From contig ONLQ01000008.1 of NCBI GenBank assembly GCA_900318665.1, forward strand, positions 1 through 59,156: a DNA stretch of 59,156 nt, in the 5' to 3' direction. The translations under genes and the position numbers were made by a program. Positions 1-8,667 of this stretch are shown here, piece after piece. The notes under the pieces are model-generated. The model was not told the origin of the DNA, made no database searches, and saw nothing but the letters and a program-made list of their open reading frames with translations. Source of the stretch: an uncultured Bacteroidales bacterium (GTDB lineage: Bacteria > Bacteroidota > Bacteroidia > Bacteroidales > P3). Every line of letters begins with the position of its first letter. The first letter of the stretch is position 1.

Positions 1-290
1 GTATCAAGATTGGTATGGGTCGCACGCAGAATGAGGAGAAGAAAGCCGTCGAGTGCGGCTACTGGCACCTCTGGCACTTCAACCCCGCCGAGGAAGAAGG
101 CACGAATGGCTTCCACCTCGACTCCAAAGAGCCCGACTGGAGCAAGTTCCGCGACTTCATCATGGGCGAGGTCCGCTACAACTCGCTGATGAAGACCTTC
201 CCGCAAGAGGCCGAAGAACTCTTCCAAGCCACCGAGCGCAACGCCAAACTGCGCTACGAAGGCTACAAAAAGTTGAGCGAACTGCAATAA
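1..290 (+). CDS. nifJ: Pyruvate:ferredoxin (flavodoxin) oxidoreductase, C-terminal end (partial)
   Basis: Only the last ~96 codons are in the window; the reading frame is open from base 3 and stops at 288-290. The visible part has the layout of the C-terminal tail of the single-chain enzyme that oxidatively decarboxylates pyruvate to acetyl-CoA with reduction of ferredoxin: a G(Y/H)W-type stretch, the LDSKEPDW segment, then FIMGEVRY and a helical end with AEELF and YEGYKKL. These match my memory of PFOR ends closely. The cofactor-binding domains lie upstream, outside the window. A hairpin with T-rich tail follows 18 nt after the stop, so this is the last gene of its transcript. The main uncertainty is 2-oxoacid specificity within the family. 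Confidence 0.85.
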   Translation, partial: IKIGMGRTQNEEKKAVECGYWHLWHFNPAEEEGTNGFHLDSKEPDWSKFRDFIMGEVRYNSLMKTFPQEAEELFQATERNAKLRYEGYKKLSELQ

Positions 291-307
291 AATAGAGAGT
301 ATAAACG

Positions 308-343
308 AAAAGAGGATGTCCTTTTACTAGGGCATCCTCTTTA
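308..343 (+). terminator. Rho-independent-type terminator after the PFOR gene
   Basis: The arms AAAGAGGATGTCC and GGGCATCCTCTTT pair around a short loop, and the 3' arm ends in T-rich sequence. It lies between two convergent genes, so it can serve both strands. Confidence 0.75.
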
Positions 344-354
344 TCTCATATCTT

Positions 355-1104
355 TTATTTTTGAGTAGTTCCTCCACTTATCTCTTTTGAGATTTCTTTC
401 ATTTCATGTTCTTGAATCTTGATTATTCGACTGTCATCGGTTCCTATCTGTCTACATGCCGCAACAATCGCCCATTTCATAAATTTACGTAGTTTTTCTT
501 TTTTTCCGTGGTCAATGGCTTCAACCATCCACACAGGTTCTTTAGTACGATTGTCATAGGCCGCAATCATGCACCCCAAGTCATATTCGTATACAGCTTT
601 GTTAGAGGTGTTTGAAACAGAAACATTGTAATTGCTCCCTGTCGAGCGAGTGTTTGTTTGCGAGGAACCGTATGCCGATGCTCTTGCAGTTGTGGTGTTT
701 GTCACGTTATTTTTCTGTGCGGTTCCATAGACCGAGGCGTTGGCATTTGTTTGGGATGTTGCGTTGTTGTACGACCAGCCATAGTTGTTTGTAACGGATG
801 AAGACACCGTACCAGCATAGTACACATCACCGAAATAATAACTCCATTCAATGCGTAGAGCCGCAGAGGAAGAGTCTGTCTGCACATACCCCTTCGACAT
901 AAGTCTGGATTCCAGTATATGTTTGTATTCCCTGTATTGGAACGGATTTGCAATCATTGTGGAATCAAGCGGCACAAGATAGTATGTGTTTTGCTGTGCA
1001 GGAACCCCGTAGGAGTTGACGGTGCAGAAATAATAGTATTCATTACAGCTTGTGGTCAAGACGACGATTAATACTGTGAGCAAAATGCGTTGCAGTCTTT
1101 TCAT
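355..1104 (-). CDS. Secreted lipoprotein, DUF4136-like
   Basis: A 249-residue protein with a lipoprotein signal: hydrophobic stretch at residues 7-17 and lipobox LTTSC with Cys20 as the likely lipidated residue. The early mature part (residues ~55-95: a YREYKHILESRL-type helix, then LRIEWSYYFGD) resembles DUF4136-like outer-membrane lipoproteins. The middle (~100-165) is rich in Asn, Ser and Thr, is low in complexity and is probably a linker. A basic helical C-terminus follows. It lies 18 nt downstream of the short gene at 1123-1395 on the same strand and is probably cotranscribed with it. The function is unknown and the family call is from pattern only. Confidence 0.6.
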   Translation of the reverse strand: MKRLQRILLTVLIVVLTTSCNEYYYFCTVNSYGVPAQQNTYYLVPLDSTMIANPFQYREYKHILESRLMSKGYVQTDSSSAALRIEWSYYFGDVYYAGTVSSSVTNNYGWSYNNATSQTNANASVYGTAQKNNVTNTTTARASAYGSSQTNTRSTGSNYNVSVSNTSNKAVYEYDLGCMIAAYDNRTKEPVWMVEAIDHGKKEKLRKFMKWAIVAACRQIGTDDSRIIKIQEHEMKEISKEISGGTTQK

Positions 1105-1122
1105 GGTTAGCCTCCTTTTTGT

Positions 1123-1395
1123 CTATTTTACCTCATTCCCCCGGTTCATACTGCAGTCTTTCTCGAAAATAATGTTTTCGGGAAACACCTTGTGAATTTG
1201 TCCAGAAATATCCTCCTCGACAAAGCCCATCAACCTTTCATGAAAGCACGACCTGTTCTCATCCCAGATCAAATCATTGCCAAAACAATGAAACAGGCCT
1301 TTCCTTTCGACTAAGTTTTCTTCCTCATTTTCGTAATCTCCGATGCTTGCCCCAGGGACAGCCAACGTGAATTTCACCTTTTTTAATGTTTCCAT
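1123..1395 (-). CDS. Hypothetical protein (90 aa)
   Basis: A short protein starting METLKKVKF. The frame is open further upstream, but the upstream part (to 1545) is Cys/Arg-rich and does not look coding, so I use the internal Met at 1395. It is acidic overall, with no signal peptide or membrane segment and no family I recognise. It ends 18 nt before the lipoprotein gene at 1104, which argues for a two-gene transcript. It could be a chance frame. Confidence 0.4.
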   Translation of the reverse strand: METLKKVKFTLAVPGASIGDYENEEENLVERKGLFHCFGNDLIWDENRSCFHERLMGFVEEDISGQIHKVFPENIIFEKDCSMNRGNEVK

Positions 1396-1771
1396 TTTAC
1401 GTTGAACTTTAAGTCTCACCAGCACCGAAGAGACAGATTGTGTTAAACAACAGAAGCGTGGTACTGTACACCACATTCTATTGCTAGAGGTCGTGAGAAT
1501 TACCTTAATATGTAGAAGTGAGAACGGTCCACGCTGAATACACATAAACCATTACACCAATCTTGCATATTATTAGAAATTTCTCACGTTTCTAGCAACA
1601 AGAAAGGGCATAACGCCTCGTGATTTCACTCTGAAATCGGTTGTAAAAGTACGAAAAATAATTGGACTATAAAAAATATTTTGTCATCCCACAAAAAACA
1701 AGTACTTTTACAAAAAATAATACAGTATAGTCACGTTATCTCACTAGAAGAAACTATTCATAATTATAAAT

Positions 1772-1984
1772 ATGGCATCAGACAAGGCACAATATGTAGT
1801 GGCGCTTATTGCGGAGTTCGCTGAGCATTACGGACTCACGACAACGGAAGCGGCAAAGTATTTGAGCCAGTATAAGGCGTTGGAACTTTACGACCGACAA
1901 TACGGCTACCTGCACACGCAGTCGTTCGCCTCCAATGTGCGCGACCTCTCTGCCTATTGCCGCAGAATGGGAGGTACGTTATGA
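1772..1984 (+). CDS. DUF3791 family protein
   Basis: A 70-residue, mostly helical protein. The pattern of an AEFAEHYGLTTTEAAKYL helix-turn-helix-like N-terminal half, then a YKALELYDRQYGYLHTQS stretch, is typical of DUF3791 small proteins. In Bacteroidota and Firmicutes these are commonly encoded directly before a DUF3990 gene. The stop overlaps the next start (ATGA at 1981-1984), so translation of the two is coupled. In a toxin-antitoxin reading this would be the antitoxin-like partner; that role is inference from the arrangement. A 226-nt AT-rich spacer upstream should hold the promoter, but I see no clean TAnnTTTG element there. Confidence 0.8.
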   Translation: MASDKAQYVVALIAEFAEHYGLTTTEAAKYLSQYKALELYDRQYGYLHTQSFASNVRDLSAYCRRMGGTL

Positions 1985-2463
1985 TTACGCTCTATCACGG
2001 TTCCAACGTGAGGATTGCAAATATTGACCTCAGGCAATGCAATCCCTACAAGGACTTCGGGCAGGCGTTCTACCTAACCACCGAGAAAGACCAAGCTACG
2101 GAAGTGGCTCTCGCCTGTGTGGATATCTTCGGGGGCGAGCCTATTGTCAATGCCTATCACTTCGATGAACAACTGCTTAAAGACGGGACTCTGTCATTCA
2201 AGTCCTTCGATGGATACACCGAGGAGTGGGCCGACTTCGTCTACCAGCATCGTGACGAGACCAATGTCCCTCCATATATGCATTCCTATGATGTTGTGTA
2301 CGGCCCGATAGTCAACGACCGAGTGGGTCTTCAAATCCGAAACTATCGTCTGGGCAACATCGACAAGAAAGAATTCCTCCGCAGATTGAAATATATGAAA
2401 GGTATCACCTTCCAGTATGCATTTTGTACTGTAAAAGCCATAGAAAGACTGCAAACCGTATGA
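1981..2463 (+). CDS. DUF3990 protein (ADP-ribosyltransferase-like fold, putative toxin)
   Basis: 160 residues from the ATG that overlaps the upstream stop. The N-terminus ITLYHGSNVRI, followed by DFGQAFYLTT at residues ~31-40, is the hallmark of DUF3990 proteins. That family is placed with ADP-ribosyltransferase-like folds: the HGS and the FG..FY.T strand correspond to the NAD-binding core. A conserved V..Y.(I/V)V..P region (residues ~99-110) also fits. It is sandwiched between two DUF3791-like genes with ATGA overlaps on both sides, an arrangement expected for a toxin held by flanking partners. The enzymatic activity is not shown by sequence alone. An alternative start at 1957 adds eight residues but would ignore the coupling. 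Confidence 0.8.
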   Translation: MITLYHGSNVRIANIDLRQCNPYKDFGQAFYLTTEKDQATEVALACVDIFGGEPIVNAYHFDEQLLKDGTLSFKSFDGYTEEWADFVYQHRDETNVPPYMHSYDVVYGPIVNDRVGLQIRNYRLGNIDKKEFLRRLKYMKGITFQYAFCTVKAIERLQTV

Positions 2464-2675
2464 ATGTAAGTGAACAGGAATTCAAATTCATGGTTGAGAG
2501 TATCACCTCCGACATGATACAGTTATTGATGGAGCGAAAGCAATATACTCTGCCCCGCGCCGTTGAAGCAGTATATGGCTCGAACATTTACCGGGCCCTA
2601 CAGCATCCAATATCGCAGTTGTATACACAAAGTTCCGGGTATGTTTATTCAATGCTTGAAAACGAATTAAATTAA
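2460..2675 (+). CDS. Small DUF3791-like protein, third gene of the DUF3990 cassette
   Basis: 71 residues starting MNVSEQEF at an ATG that overlaps the stop of the DUF3990 gene (ATGA, 2460-2463). It is helical: residues 1-30 (FKFMVESITSDMIQLLMERK) followed by YTLPRAVEAVYGSNIYRAL and a Tyr-rich end with LYTQSSGYVYSML. The 'S..Y..L......LY.QSS.YVY' layout resembles the second-partner protein often found after DUF3990 genes. An alternative upstream Met at 2424 lies inside the preceding gene and is less likely. The role is unknown; antitoxin or scaffold is plausible. Confidence 0.7.
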   Translation: MNVSEQEFKFMVESITSDMIQLLMERKQYTLPRAVEAVYGSNIYRALQHPISQLYTQSSGYVYSMLENELN

Positions 2676-2694
2676 TCAATAAAAAACCAACATT

Positions 2695-3201
2695 ATGAAG
2701 AAAACTTTATTTGCCTCTATTATCGCCATTCTGTTTGCTGGGTGCGGCAATGCACAGAAGATTGACAATACGCCGGTGGCGGCTCTCGACCTTCAGCGCT
2801 ATCTGGGCGACTGGTACGAGATTGCTCGTTTTGACCATAGTTTTGAGCGTGGACTGGATTTCTGCAAGGCCAATTATGCGCTGCGCGAGGATGGCAAGAT
2901 TGCCGTGACCAACACTGGTATCAAAGATGGCAAGCCTAAAACTTCCAATGGCAAGGCCAAGCCTACCGACACGCCAGCTCTGCTACGCGTCTCTTTCTTC
3001 GGTCCGTTCTATAGCGACTACCGTGTGATGTTGCTGGATAATGACTATCAGTGGGCATTAATCGGTAGCGGCAGTGCCAAATACCTCTGGATTCTCAGTC
3101 GCACGCCCAAACTGCCACAGGCTACACTCGATACCATCCTCGCTGAGGCTCAACGTCGCGGCTACGACACCTCGAAACTCATCTGGGTAAAGCAAAAATA
3201 A
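2695..3201 (+). CDS. blc: Blc-type bacterial lipocalin (outer-membrane lipoprotein)
   Basis: 168 residues. The signal sequence ends in the lipobox LFAGC (Cys17), so the mature protein should be lipid-anchored. The lipocalin signature GDWYEIARFDHSFERGL lies at ~37-53, the YRVMLLDNDYQWALIGS strand pair at ~103-120, and YLWILSRTP plus a C-terminal helix (AEAQRRGYD) complete the fold. The length is normal for bacterial lipocalins (~170 aa). These bind lipids and help maintain the envelope. It starts 19 nt after the previous cassette but is functionally unrelated to it. Confidence 0.9.
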   Translation: MKKTLFASIIAILFAGCGNAQKIDNTPVAALDLQRYLGDWYEIARFDHSFERGLDFCKANYALREDGKIAVTNTGIKDGKPKTSNGKAKPTDTPALLRVSFFGPFYSDYRVMLLDNDYQWALIGSGSAKYLWILSRTPKLPQATLDTILAEAQRRGYDTSKLIWVKQK

Positions 3202-3305
3202 ACGCCGACTAAAGCAACATTTTTTCTGGGGGAATAAAACTTGATACGACACAACGCAACCCACACTTTCATTTAGAAACGAGGTGGCGTATTCCTATAT
3301 TTTTG

Positions 3306-3313
3306 TACTTTTG
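3306..3313 (+). promoter_or_regulatory. Bacteroidota-type promoter (-7 element) for the SLOG/Myb/nuclease gene
   Basis: TACTTTTG fits the TAnnTTTG consensus and stands 31 nt before the ATG at 3344, in an AT-rich spacer. Confidence 0.6.
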
Positions 3314-3343
3314 CAGCATTATCTTGACAATTAAATCCAAGAA

Positions 3344-4612
3344 ATGCGCATTGTTCAGACCATCGGAAACCAATTACTTTGGAAACGCGAGAAAACGCTC
3401 TTTCTCACCTCACGGCACGCACCGCTGTCATGCTATGAAAAGGTGTTCCAATGGGTGGAAGATTTCGACAAAACGGGTTGTGCAGTCTGTTTCAACACGT
3501 CGGAGTTTGAGCAGGAGGTGCTGAAAACGTTGTTGGTATGCCATGTGCCGACGACATTGGTGGTGCTTAACCAATTCCGCGATAGATATAATGTGCAGAT
3601 AGAGCAGGCGCTAAAAGAGAACCGCCTGCTCATCATGGTATTGAAAAAAGAAGAGAGCGACGGAAAAGGATTCTCGGCAAGGATTCGAAACCAATATGTC
3701 ATTGGTCAGGTACAGCATATTGCCTGTGGATATATCAACCCTCATGGTAGCATTTTTGGACTACTGGCAGGACATAGCAACATAATCTGCATTCTCAACA
3801 AAGAGGACATCATTCGTGCTGCCGAGACGGAAACAAAGCCTTACCGTTGGACAGTGGCCGAGGACAAGCGATTGCTGCGTATGTTCTACGAGGACATGGG
3901 CATCCACGCCATCCACAAGGCTATTGGTCGTCCATATAGCACTATCTACATTCGTATCAAGTCGTTGACAATGAACGATGAGTTGTTGAAAGGCCGAGAA
4001 TTTGAAGATTATGTCTTGGAGCGCTTCAATATTCTCGAAAACGACACACTGACCCTTAAAGAATGGCGTGGAGACAAATCGAAACCAGGAATATATCCAG
4101 AAAACAATAGCACACCCGATTTTGTTTTTGATTATAACGGACATTCTTTTGCCATCGAATGTAAATGGCGTAACCACATGCCAAAAGATATTGGAAAGGA
4201 ACTGATTACCCCAGAAAGGCAGACCATATTCCAGCAATTCGCTGTCGAGCGACAGATGCCCGTATTCCTTATTCTTGGCATTGGCGGCCTCCCCTCCGAC
4301 CCTGACGGATTGTGCCTCGCCGACCTATCAAATCCAGCAATTCCTCTCTCGTTTTCCAACATATCCCATAACGACAGCATTCTAAACAAAATCACCCAAC
4401 TGCTACCAACAACACTACATACAAAGCACACCTGTATGCAGCAGCAAAAAGAACTCTACGCCAATGCATATAAGCCATGGCGGGAACAAGAAGATCAACA
4501 ACTAATGACATTATATTCAGAAGGGAAAAGTATAGATGAACTCATGTCGTTTTTCCATAGAAACCGTGGAGGAATAATTGCGCGATTACGTAAAATGGGA
4601 TTGCTGAAGTAA
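3344..4612 (+). CDS. DprA/SLOG-like + Myb-like + PD-(D/E)XK nuclease-like multidomain protein
   Basis: 422 residues with a mosaic layout. Residues ~1-165 resemble the Rossmann-like DprA/SLOG fold (TLFLTSRHAPLS, later LLIMVL, RNQYVIGQVQHIACGYINPHGS). Residues ~167-215 look like a Myb/SANT helix bundle (YRWTVAEDKRLLRMFYEDM...TIYIRIKSL). Residues ~220-330 contain a restriction-nuclease-like core with TPDFVFDYNG followed by FAIECKWRN, the D...ExK arrangement of PD-(D/E)XK enzymes. Residues ~375-422 repeat a Myb-like unit (WREQEDQQLMTLYSEGKS). All predicted catalytic residues are present. It is the first gene of a unit whose next gene, 28 nt on, is a decayed TOTE-type conflict gene, so a role in defence is plausible. 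I do not recognise the whole architecture as a named family. Confidence 0.75.
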   Translation: MRIVQTIGNQLLWKREKTLFLTSRHAPLSCYEKVFQWVEDFDKTGCAVCFNTSEFEQEVLKTLLVCHVPTTLVVLNQFRDRYNVQIEQALKENRLLIMVLKKEESDGKGFSARIRNQYVIGQVQHIACGYINPHGSIFGLLAGHSNIICILNKEDIIRAAETETKPYRWTVAEDKRLLRMFYEDMGIHAIHKAIGRPYSTIYIRIKSLTMNDELLKGREFEDYVLERFNILENDTLTLKEWRGDKSKPGIYPENNSTPDFVFDYNGHSFAIECKWRNHMPKDIGKELITPERQTIFQQFAVERQMPVFLILGIGGLPSDPDGLCLADLSNPAIPLSFSNISHNDSILNKITQLLPTTLHTKHTCMQQQKELYANAYKPWREQEDQQLMTLYSEGKSIDELMSFFHRNRGGIIARLRKMGLLK

Positions 4613-4640
4613 GAATTGTTTTCTATTTCAATAATATAGA

Positions 4641-5900
4641 ATGTCAACAATCCAGCAAGAAAAACATCTGCCAGCTCCAGCCGACAATAGCGATACCCAA
4701 AATCTGAAAACAAGGATAAAGTCTCTGGAACAAGAGAACGCTTTGCTTAAGCAGATCCTGAAAGAGAACGGCATTCAATTCCCCAACAAAGCAACCGTGT
4801 CTATTCCCGCCATGCGACGGCTGTCGGCACAGGAGAAGATTATTTTGTTCGCCAGCCTTTTCCGTGGCAGAACTGATGTTTTCGCCCGGCGATGGTACAG
4901 TACTTCGACAGGCAAGTCAGGCTATCAGCCAGTATGTCGTAACGAGTGGGCTGTGGGACTTTGTGACAAAAAAAGCAGAAATGTGCTGACTGTCCGAATC
5001 GCGAGTTTGAACAGCTGACATCGGAACACCTTTACCGCCATCTTGAAGGGAAGGACACACATGGCCGTGATGTGATAGGCATCTATCCAGTACATGAAGA
5101 CAACACCTGCTATTTTCTGTGTGCCGACTTCGACGATAAAAGTTGCGAACATGGTTACCAAGCGGACGTAAAGGCATACATCACAGTCTGCGACGAATGG
5201 GGAATTCCAGTTTCCGTGGAGCGTTCCCGCTCTGGCAATGGTGCCCATGTATGGTTTTTCTTTGAAGAACCAGTACCTGCCTACAAGGCGCGACGTTTGG
5301 GTTATGCCATTCTTACCGAAGCAATGCAGAGAAACGGACGCATATCTTTCAAGTCTTACGACCGCTTTTTCCCAAACCAAGACCAGTTGTCCGCTGGCGG
5401 TTTGGGCAATTTGGTGGCGCTCCCATTTGGATATCCGCGTTTCGTTGTGCGAGCCAATGTATCGACGGCGGTTGAAAGGCTACGCATCAGTAGGGTATCA
5501 GGTCTGCTCGCCCAATGGGAAAACCGCGACAACCGATGCCTTCTTCAATGGATGTAACTATATACAGCCTTTCTTGAACGACCTGATGTCGGCAAAACAA
5601 TCTGTCGTTATTGCAACACCGAGAATTATGGCACACCTCTCATCAAAAGCTGTTAAAACGTTGGTAGAATTGATGCGGAACGGCATTGAAATATCAATTG
5701 CAACCCAATATATTGATTCAAAAATTAAAGGTTGCCTGCCAATCACACTTATGGATAGGCAATCCTACAACTTTATCGAGATTGACCGATTAACAGTCTG
5801 GTATGGTGACATACATTTTCTCGGATACAATACAGAATCCACCACTGCCATTCGTATCATGGATGCCTCCATTGCCGAAGAACTATTGCAGCTGATATAG
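4641..5900 (+). pseudogene. Decayed TOTE-conflict-system primase (AEP)/helicase gene with C-terminal PLD-like domain
   Basis: Three overlapping frames together read as one ancestral gene. 4641-~4990 encodes a coiled coil (~residues 22-50), then ASLFRGRTDVFARRW and KSGYQPVCRNEW, the start of the archaeo-eukaryotic primase domain of TOTE systems. A one-base slip at the seven-A run near 4967-4973 shifts to the frame that continues KCADCPNREFEQL, VIGIYPVHED, LCADFDD, VERSRSGNGAHVWFFF and SYDRFFPNQDQ to GNLVALPFG near 5430. After ~5440 the primase/helicase sequence is missing. A third frame (~5550-5900) encodes the PLD-nuclease-like tail seen at the end of such proteins (SAKQSVVIATPR, FIEIDRLTVWYGDIHFLGYN, IRIMDASIAEELL). 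At least several hundred helicase codons are gone, so the gene is dead. The A-run slip alone could be a sequencing error, but the large deletion could not. Confidence 0.8.
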
Positions 5901-5999
5901 AAAGGCATAAAGAAAACGCAAGATTTGTCTTAAAGCATTTCCGCACAAGGAGTGCAAAAATATTTTCTAAAATCAACTAACAACTAATGATTTAGTATT

Positions 6000-6599
6000 A
6001 TGTCTAAGTCGCAAGTGAAGAAATTACTCTCAGGCATGAGCAAGGAGGAAGTCATCAACGTCGTGCTGGAGCTCTATGATGCAAGGAAAGAGGCGCGAAA
6101 CTATCTTGATTACTTCGCCAACCCTAACGAAAGTAGTGAACTGGAAAAGTTCAAGAAGATTGTACTCAAAGAGTTTGGCGACGATGGAATACATTTTCCA
6201 CAATGCCGTTTCAGCGTGTGTCGTAAGGCTTTGTCTGATTTCAAAAAGCTTTCTCCGTCTGAAGATACTTTGGCAGAAGCAATGGTCTTCTACATTGAGC
6301 GTATCTACGAGTTCTCATTCGGTGCTGGCGACATATGGGAACAATACTACGATTCGGCCATTAGTAATTTCCGCTCAATGTTGAAATTCTTAGTGAAGAA
6401 CGGCTTGCTGGAATCAATGATGCCGCGCGTCGTACAGATAATGGCTTGGAGTTGGCCGTGTGGATATGGTTTCCACGATGAGACTGGTGAGTCTTTCTAC
6501 GAACTTGTTCCACCACAATACCACATCAAGGTGGAAGAAGCGGATGTTTTGGGTGAAGCGCAATACTATGCCATACACCCAGACCTAAAATACAGATAG
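6000..6599 (+). CDS. DUF6155 family protein
   Basis: 199 residues. The N-terminus (SQVKKLLSGMSKEEVINVVLELYD, then a YLDYFANPNE motif) is characteristic of DUF6155 proteins, whose function is unknown. The protein is mostly helical and soluble, with no signal peptide. It follows the decayed TOTE gene after ~100 nt of AT-rich spacer and is the last plus-strand gene before the convergent adenine deaminase gene. No functional link to its neighbours can be argued from sequence. Confidence 0.75.
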   Translation: MSKSQVKKLLSGMSKEEVINVVLELYDARKEARNYLDYFANPNESSELEKFKKIVLKEFGDDGIHFPQCRFSVCRKALSDFKKLSPSEDTLAEAMVFYIERIYEFSFGAGDIWEQYYDSAISNFRSMLKFLVKNGLLESMMPRVVQIMAWSWPCGYGFHDETGESFYELVPPQYHIKVEEADVLGEAQYYAIHPDLKYR

Positions 6600-6746
6600 A
6601 AAACGATTGAATCAATATTATTGACCGATAAAATCACAGTTTATTAACATTGTAGATTTTATTGGTAATCCTGCGGGGGCGGGGACTTGGGGGCCTCGTA
6701 GGGGGATGTGTCTTTTTATTGCGAAGTGCTGTCGGGAAGGTGGCGC

Positions 6747-8459
6747 CTATTGGATTACCTGCATGTGGAGGCTGTCCCAGAGGTGGCGGTCGGTGAGTTT
6801 TATTTCGGGAATGACGGGGAGGCACATGAGGGGCATGGTGATGAATGGCGCCCGCATGGTGCAGCCGGCACGGCGCACAAGGTCGGCAATCTGTTCGCAG
6901 CGGCGGGCCACCTCATGGCCGTCGAGCGGTGACATCAGTCCCGCCACGGGCAACGGCAGTTCCGCCATCTCATTGCCGCATACTACCACCTCGCCGCCTT
7001 TCATCTCCACCACGCGGTTTATGGCGCGCAGCAGCATCTCGTCGTCCGAGCCTATGCCCACGATGTTGTGGCAGTCGTGCGCTACGGAGGCCGCTATGGC
7101 GCCGCCATGGAGGTCGAAGCCGCGAATCCACCCCACGGCAGGTTTTATCCCACGCTGGTAGCGGTTGAGAACCACCATTTTCTGCACCTCGTGCCATGGG
7201 TAAGGCTGGCTCTGTGTGGCAATCTCGTGGCGTGTGTAGAGGCTACCGTCGGAGGCGCAGATGATATGCTCCGTTGTGCCTCGCTCGGTGCGGATGTCGT
7301 TGAGCGTCAGCGGTGCAGCCTCGAAACGGTTGGGGCAGGCGTCGTTGTGTGCCGTTGCATTGCCGCAGGGATAGGCCTGCCGTCCGCCGATTACGGTCTG
7401 CAGAATTTCAAAGTCGGGCTCCATGCTGCTGACGGCAATAAATGTGGCGGGGTCGCCCACCTGCAGCAGTCCCCACCGCAGTCCGTAGTGCCGCTGCGGA
7501 TTGACGCTGGCGGCCCGCAGTATGTTCCACACATTATAGCCCTCGGCCATGGCACGCCGCACTATCAGGTTGATATGGCCGTGGACCAGGTCCTCGGGGG
7601 CATGGTCGTCGGTGCAGAACATCACCTCCGAGGGATATTTGGCGAGAAGCGGAATCAGTTGCGCATAGTCCTTGGCGGCGCTGCCCTCGCGGATTAGCAC
7701 CATCATGCCGTTCTCTATGCACGAGAGTCCCTCCTGCAGCGTGGAACATTCGTGGTCGGTGCTGATGCCTGCTGCGGCATAGCGGCGGCGGTCGTCGCCC
7801 AGGAGACCTGGAGCGTGGCCGTCAACAGGCTTGCCTACACGATGGGCGGCGGCAATCTTGCGCATCACCTCCTCGTGCGCCAGTAGCACGCCGGGGTAGT
7901 TCATCATCTCGGAAAGGAAGCCAATGTCGTCGCGCGCCAGCAGCCGCTCTATGGCCTCGGCATCTATCGTGGCGCCTGCCGTCTCGATACCCGCGCCGCA
8001 GCAAGGCACGCAACTCGGGGCGCCGAAATTGAAGTTGAACAGCGCCTGCCGACTCTCGTCAATCATATATTCAACGCCCTCGACGCCAAGCACGTTGGCA
8101 ATCTCGTGCGGGTCGGTCACCACGCCAATGGTACCATGCCTCACAGCCATACGGGCATACTGGCTCGGCACCAGAAGGCTGCTCTCAATATGCACATGGC
8201 TGTCGATAAAGCCCGGCAGAAGATACGGCAACGCCGTGGTCTTGTCCGCAGAGTTACAGTGAGAGGCGTGCTTCGCTTCAACCGTAGCCTCGCACCGCCT
8301 GATGTCTGCAATGATACCGTCTTTCACCACGACCTCGCCGTCAAAAACCTCGCGTCCCAGCACGTCAACGACATGACCTTTATAGACCTCGCAGTCCCCC
8401 TGCCGACAAACCCAACGCGGCAGGTCAGCAACACGGTTTTGTACAGCCGAATCGTTCAT
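6747..8459 (-). CDS. ade: Adenine deaminase
   Basis: 570 residues, the normal size for the bacterial AdeC/Ade family, which converts adenine to hypoxanthine and ammonia in purine salvage. The amidohydrolase metal motif is present as PGFIDSHVHIESS (residues ~77-89), followed by the family-specific VTDPHEIANVLG. Further typical blocks are VDGHAPGL, the STDHECS block, FCTDDHAPEDLV and NPQRHYGL. The C-terminal domain ends with the AELPLPVAGLMS and KLTDRHLWD blocks. The start MNDSAVQN is accepted because a Met codon opens the frame and the next possible start would cut into the domain. The gene is a single minus-strand unit converging with the DUF6155 gene. Confidence 0.95.
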   Translation of the reverse strand: MNDSAVQNRVADLPRWVCRQGDCEVYKGHVVDVLGREVFDGEVVVKDGIIADIRRCEATVEAKHASHCNSADKTTALPYLLPGFIDSHVHIESSLLVPSQYARMAVRHGTIGVVTDPHEIANVLGVEGVEYMIDESRQALFNFNFGAPSCVPCCGAGIETAGATIDAEAIERLLARDDIGFLSEMMNYPGVLLAHEEVMRKIAAAHRVGKPVDGHAPGLLGDDRRRYAAAGISTDHECSTLQEGLSCIENGMMVLIREGSAAKDYAQLIPLLAKYPSEVMFCTDDHAPEDLVHGHINLIVRRAMAEGYNVWNILRAASVNPQRHYGLRWGLLQVGDPATFIAVSSMEPDFEILQTVIGGRQAYPCGNATAHNDACPNRFEAAPLTLNDIRTERGTTEHIICASDGSLYTRHEIATQSQPYPWHEVQKMVVLNRYQRGIKPAVGWIRGFDLHGGAIAASVAHDCHNIVGIGSDDEMLLRAINRVVEMKGGEVVVCGNEMAELPLPVAGLMSPLDGHEVARRCEQIADLVRRAGCTMRAPFITMPLMCLPVIPEIKLTDRHLWDSLHMQVIQ

Positions 8460-8667
8460 AGAGTGGCAACCTTATCGTTTAACATCCTGACAAAGAGCGC
8501 AATGCGCTCTCTCCTAAAACAAAAAGCAAAGATACACAAAACAACCGAAACAACACCCACAAAAAAAGGAGCAACAATTTTTAAGTGGTCCAAATCAAAC
8601 ACAAAACCATCCCACGCATTAATAGTTTCGCGGTTATTCCCGCAATCTTATAATTATCCCCAATAAC

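Noticed and set aside
4960-4985. Programmed -1 frameshifting at the A run of the TOTE-type gene
   Set aside because: The codon register does not give a standard X XXY YYZ slippery heptamer, and the gene is broken again downstream.
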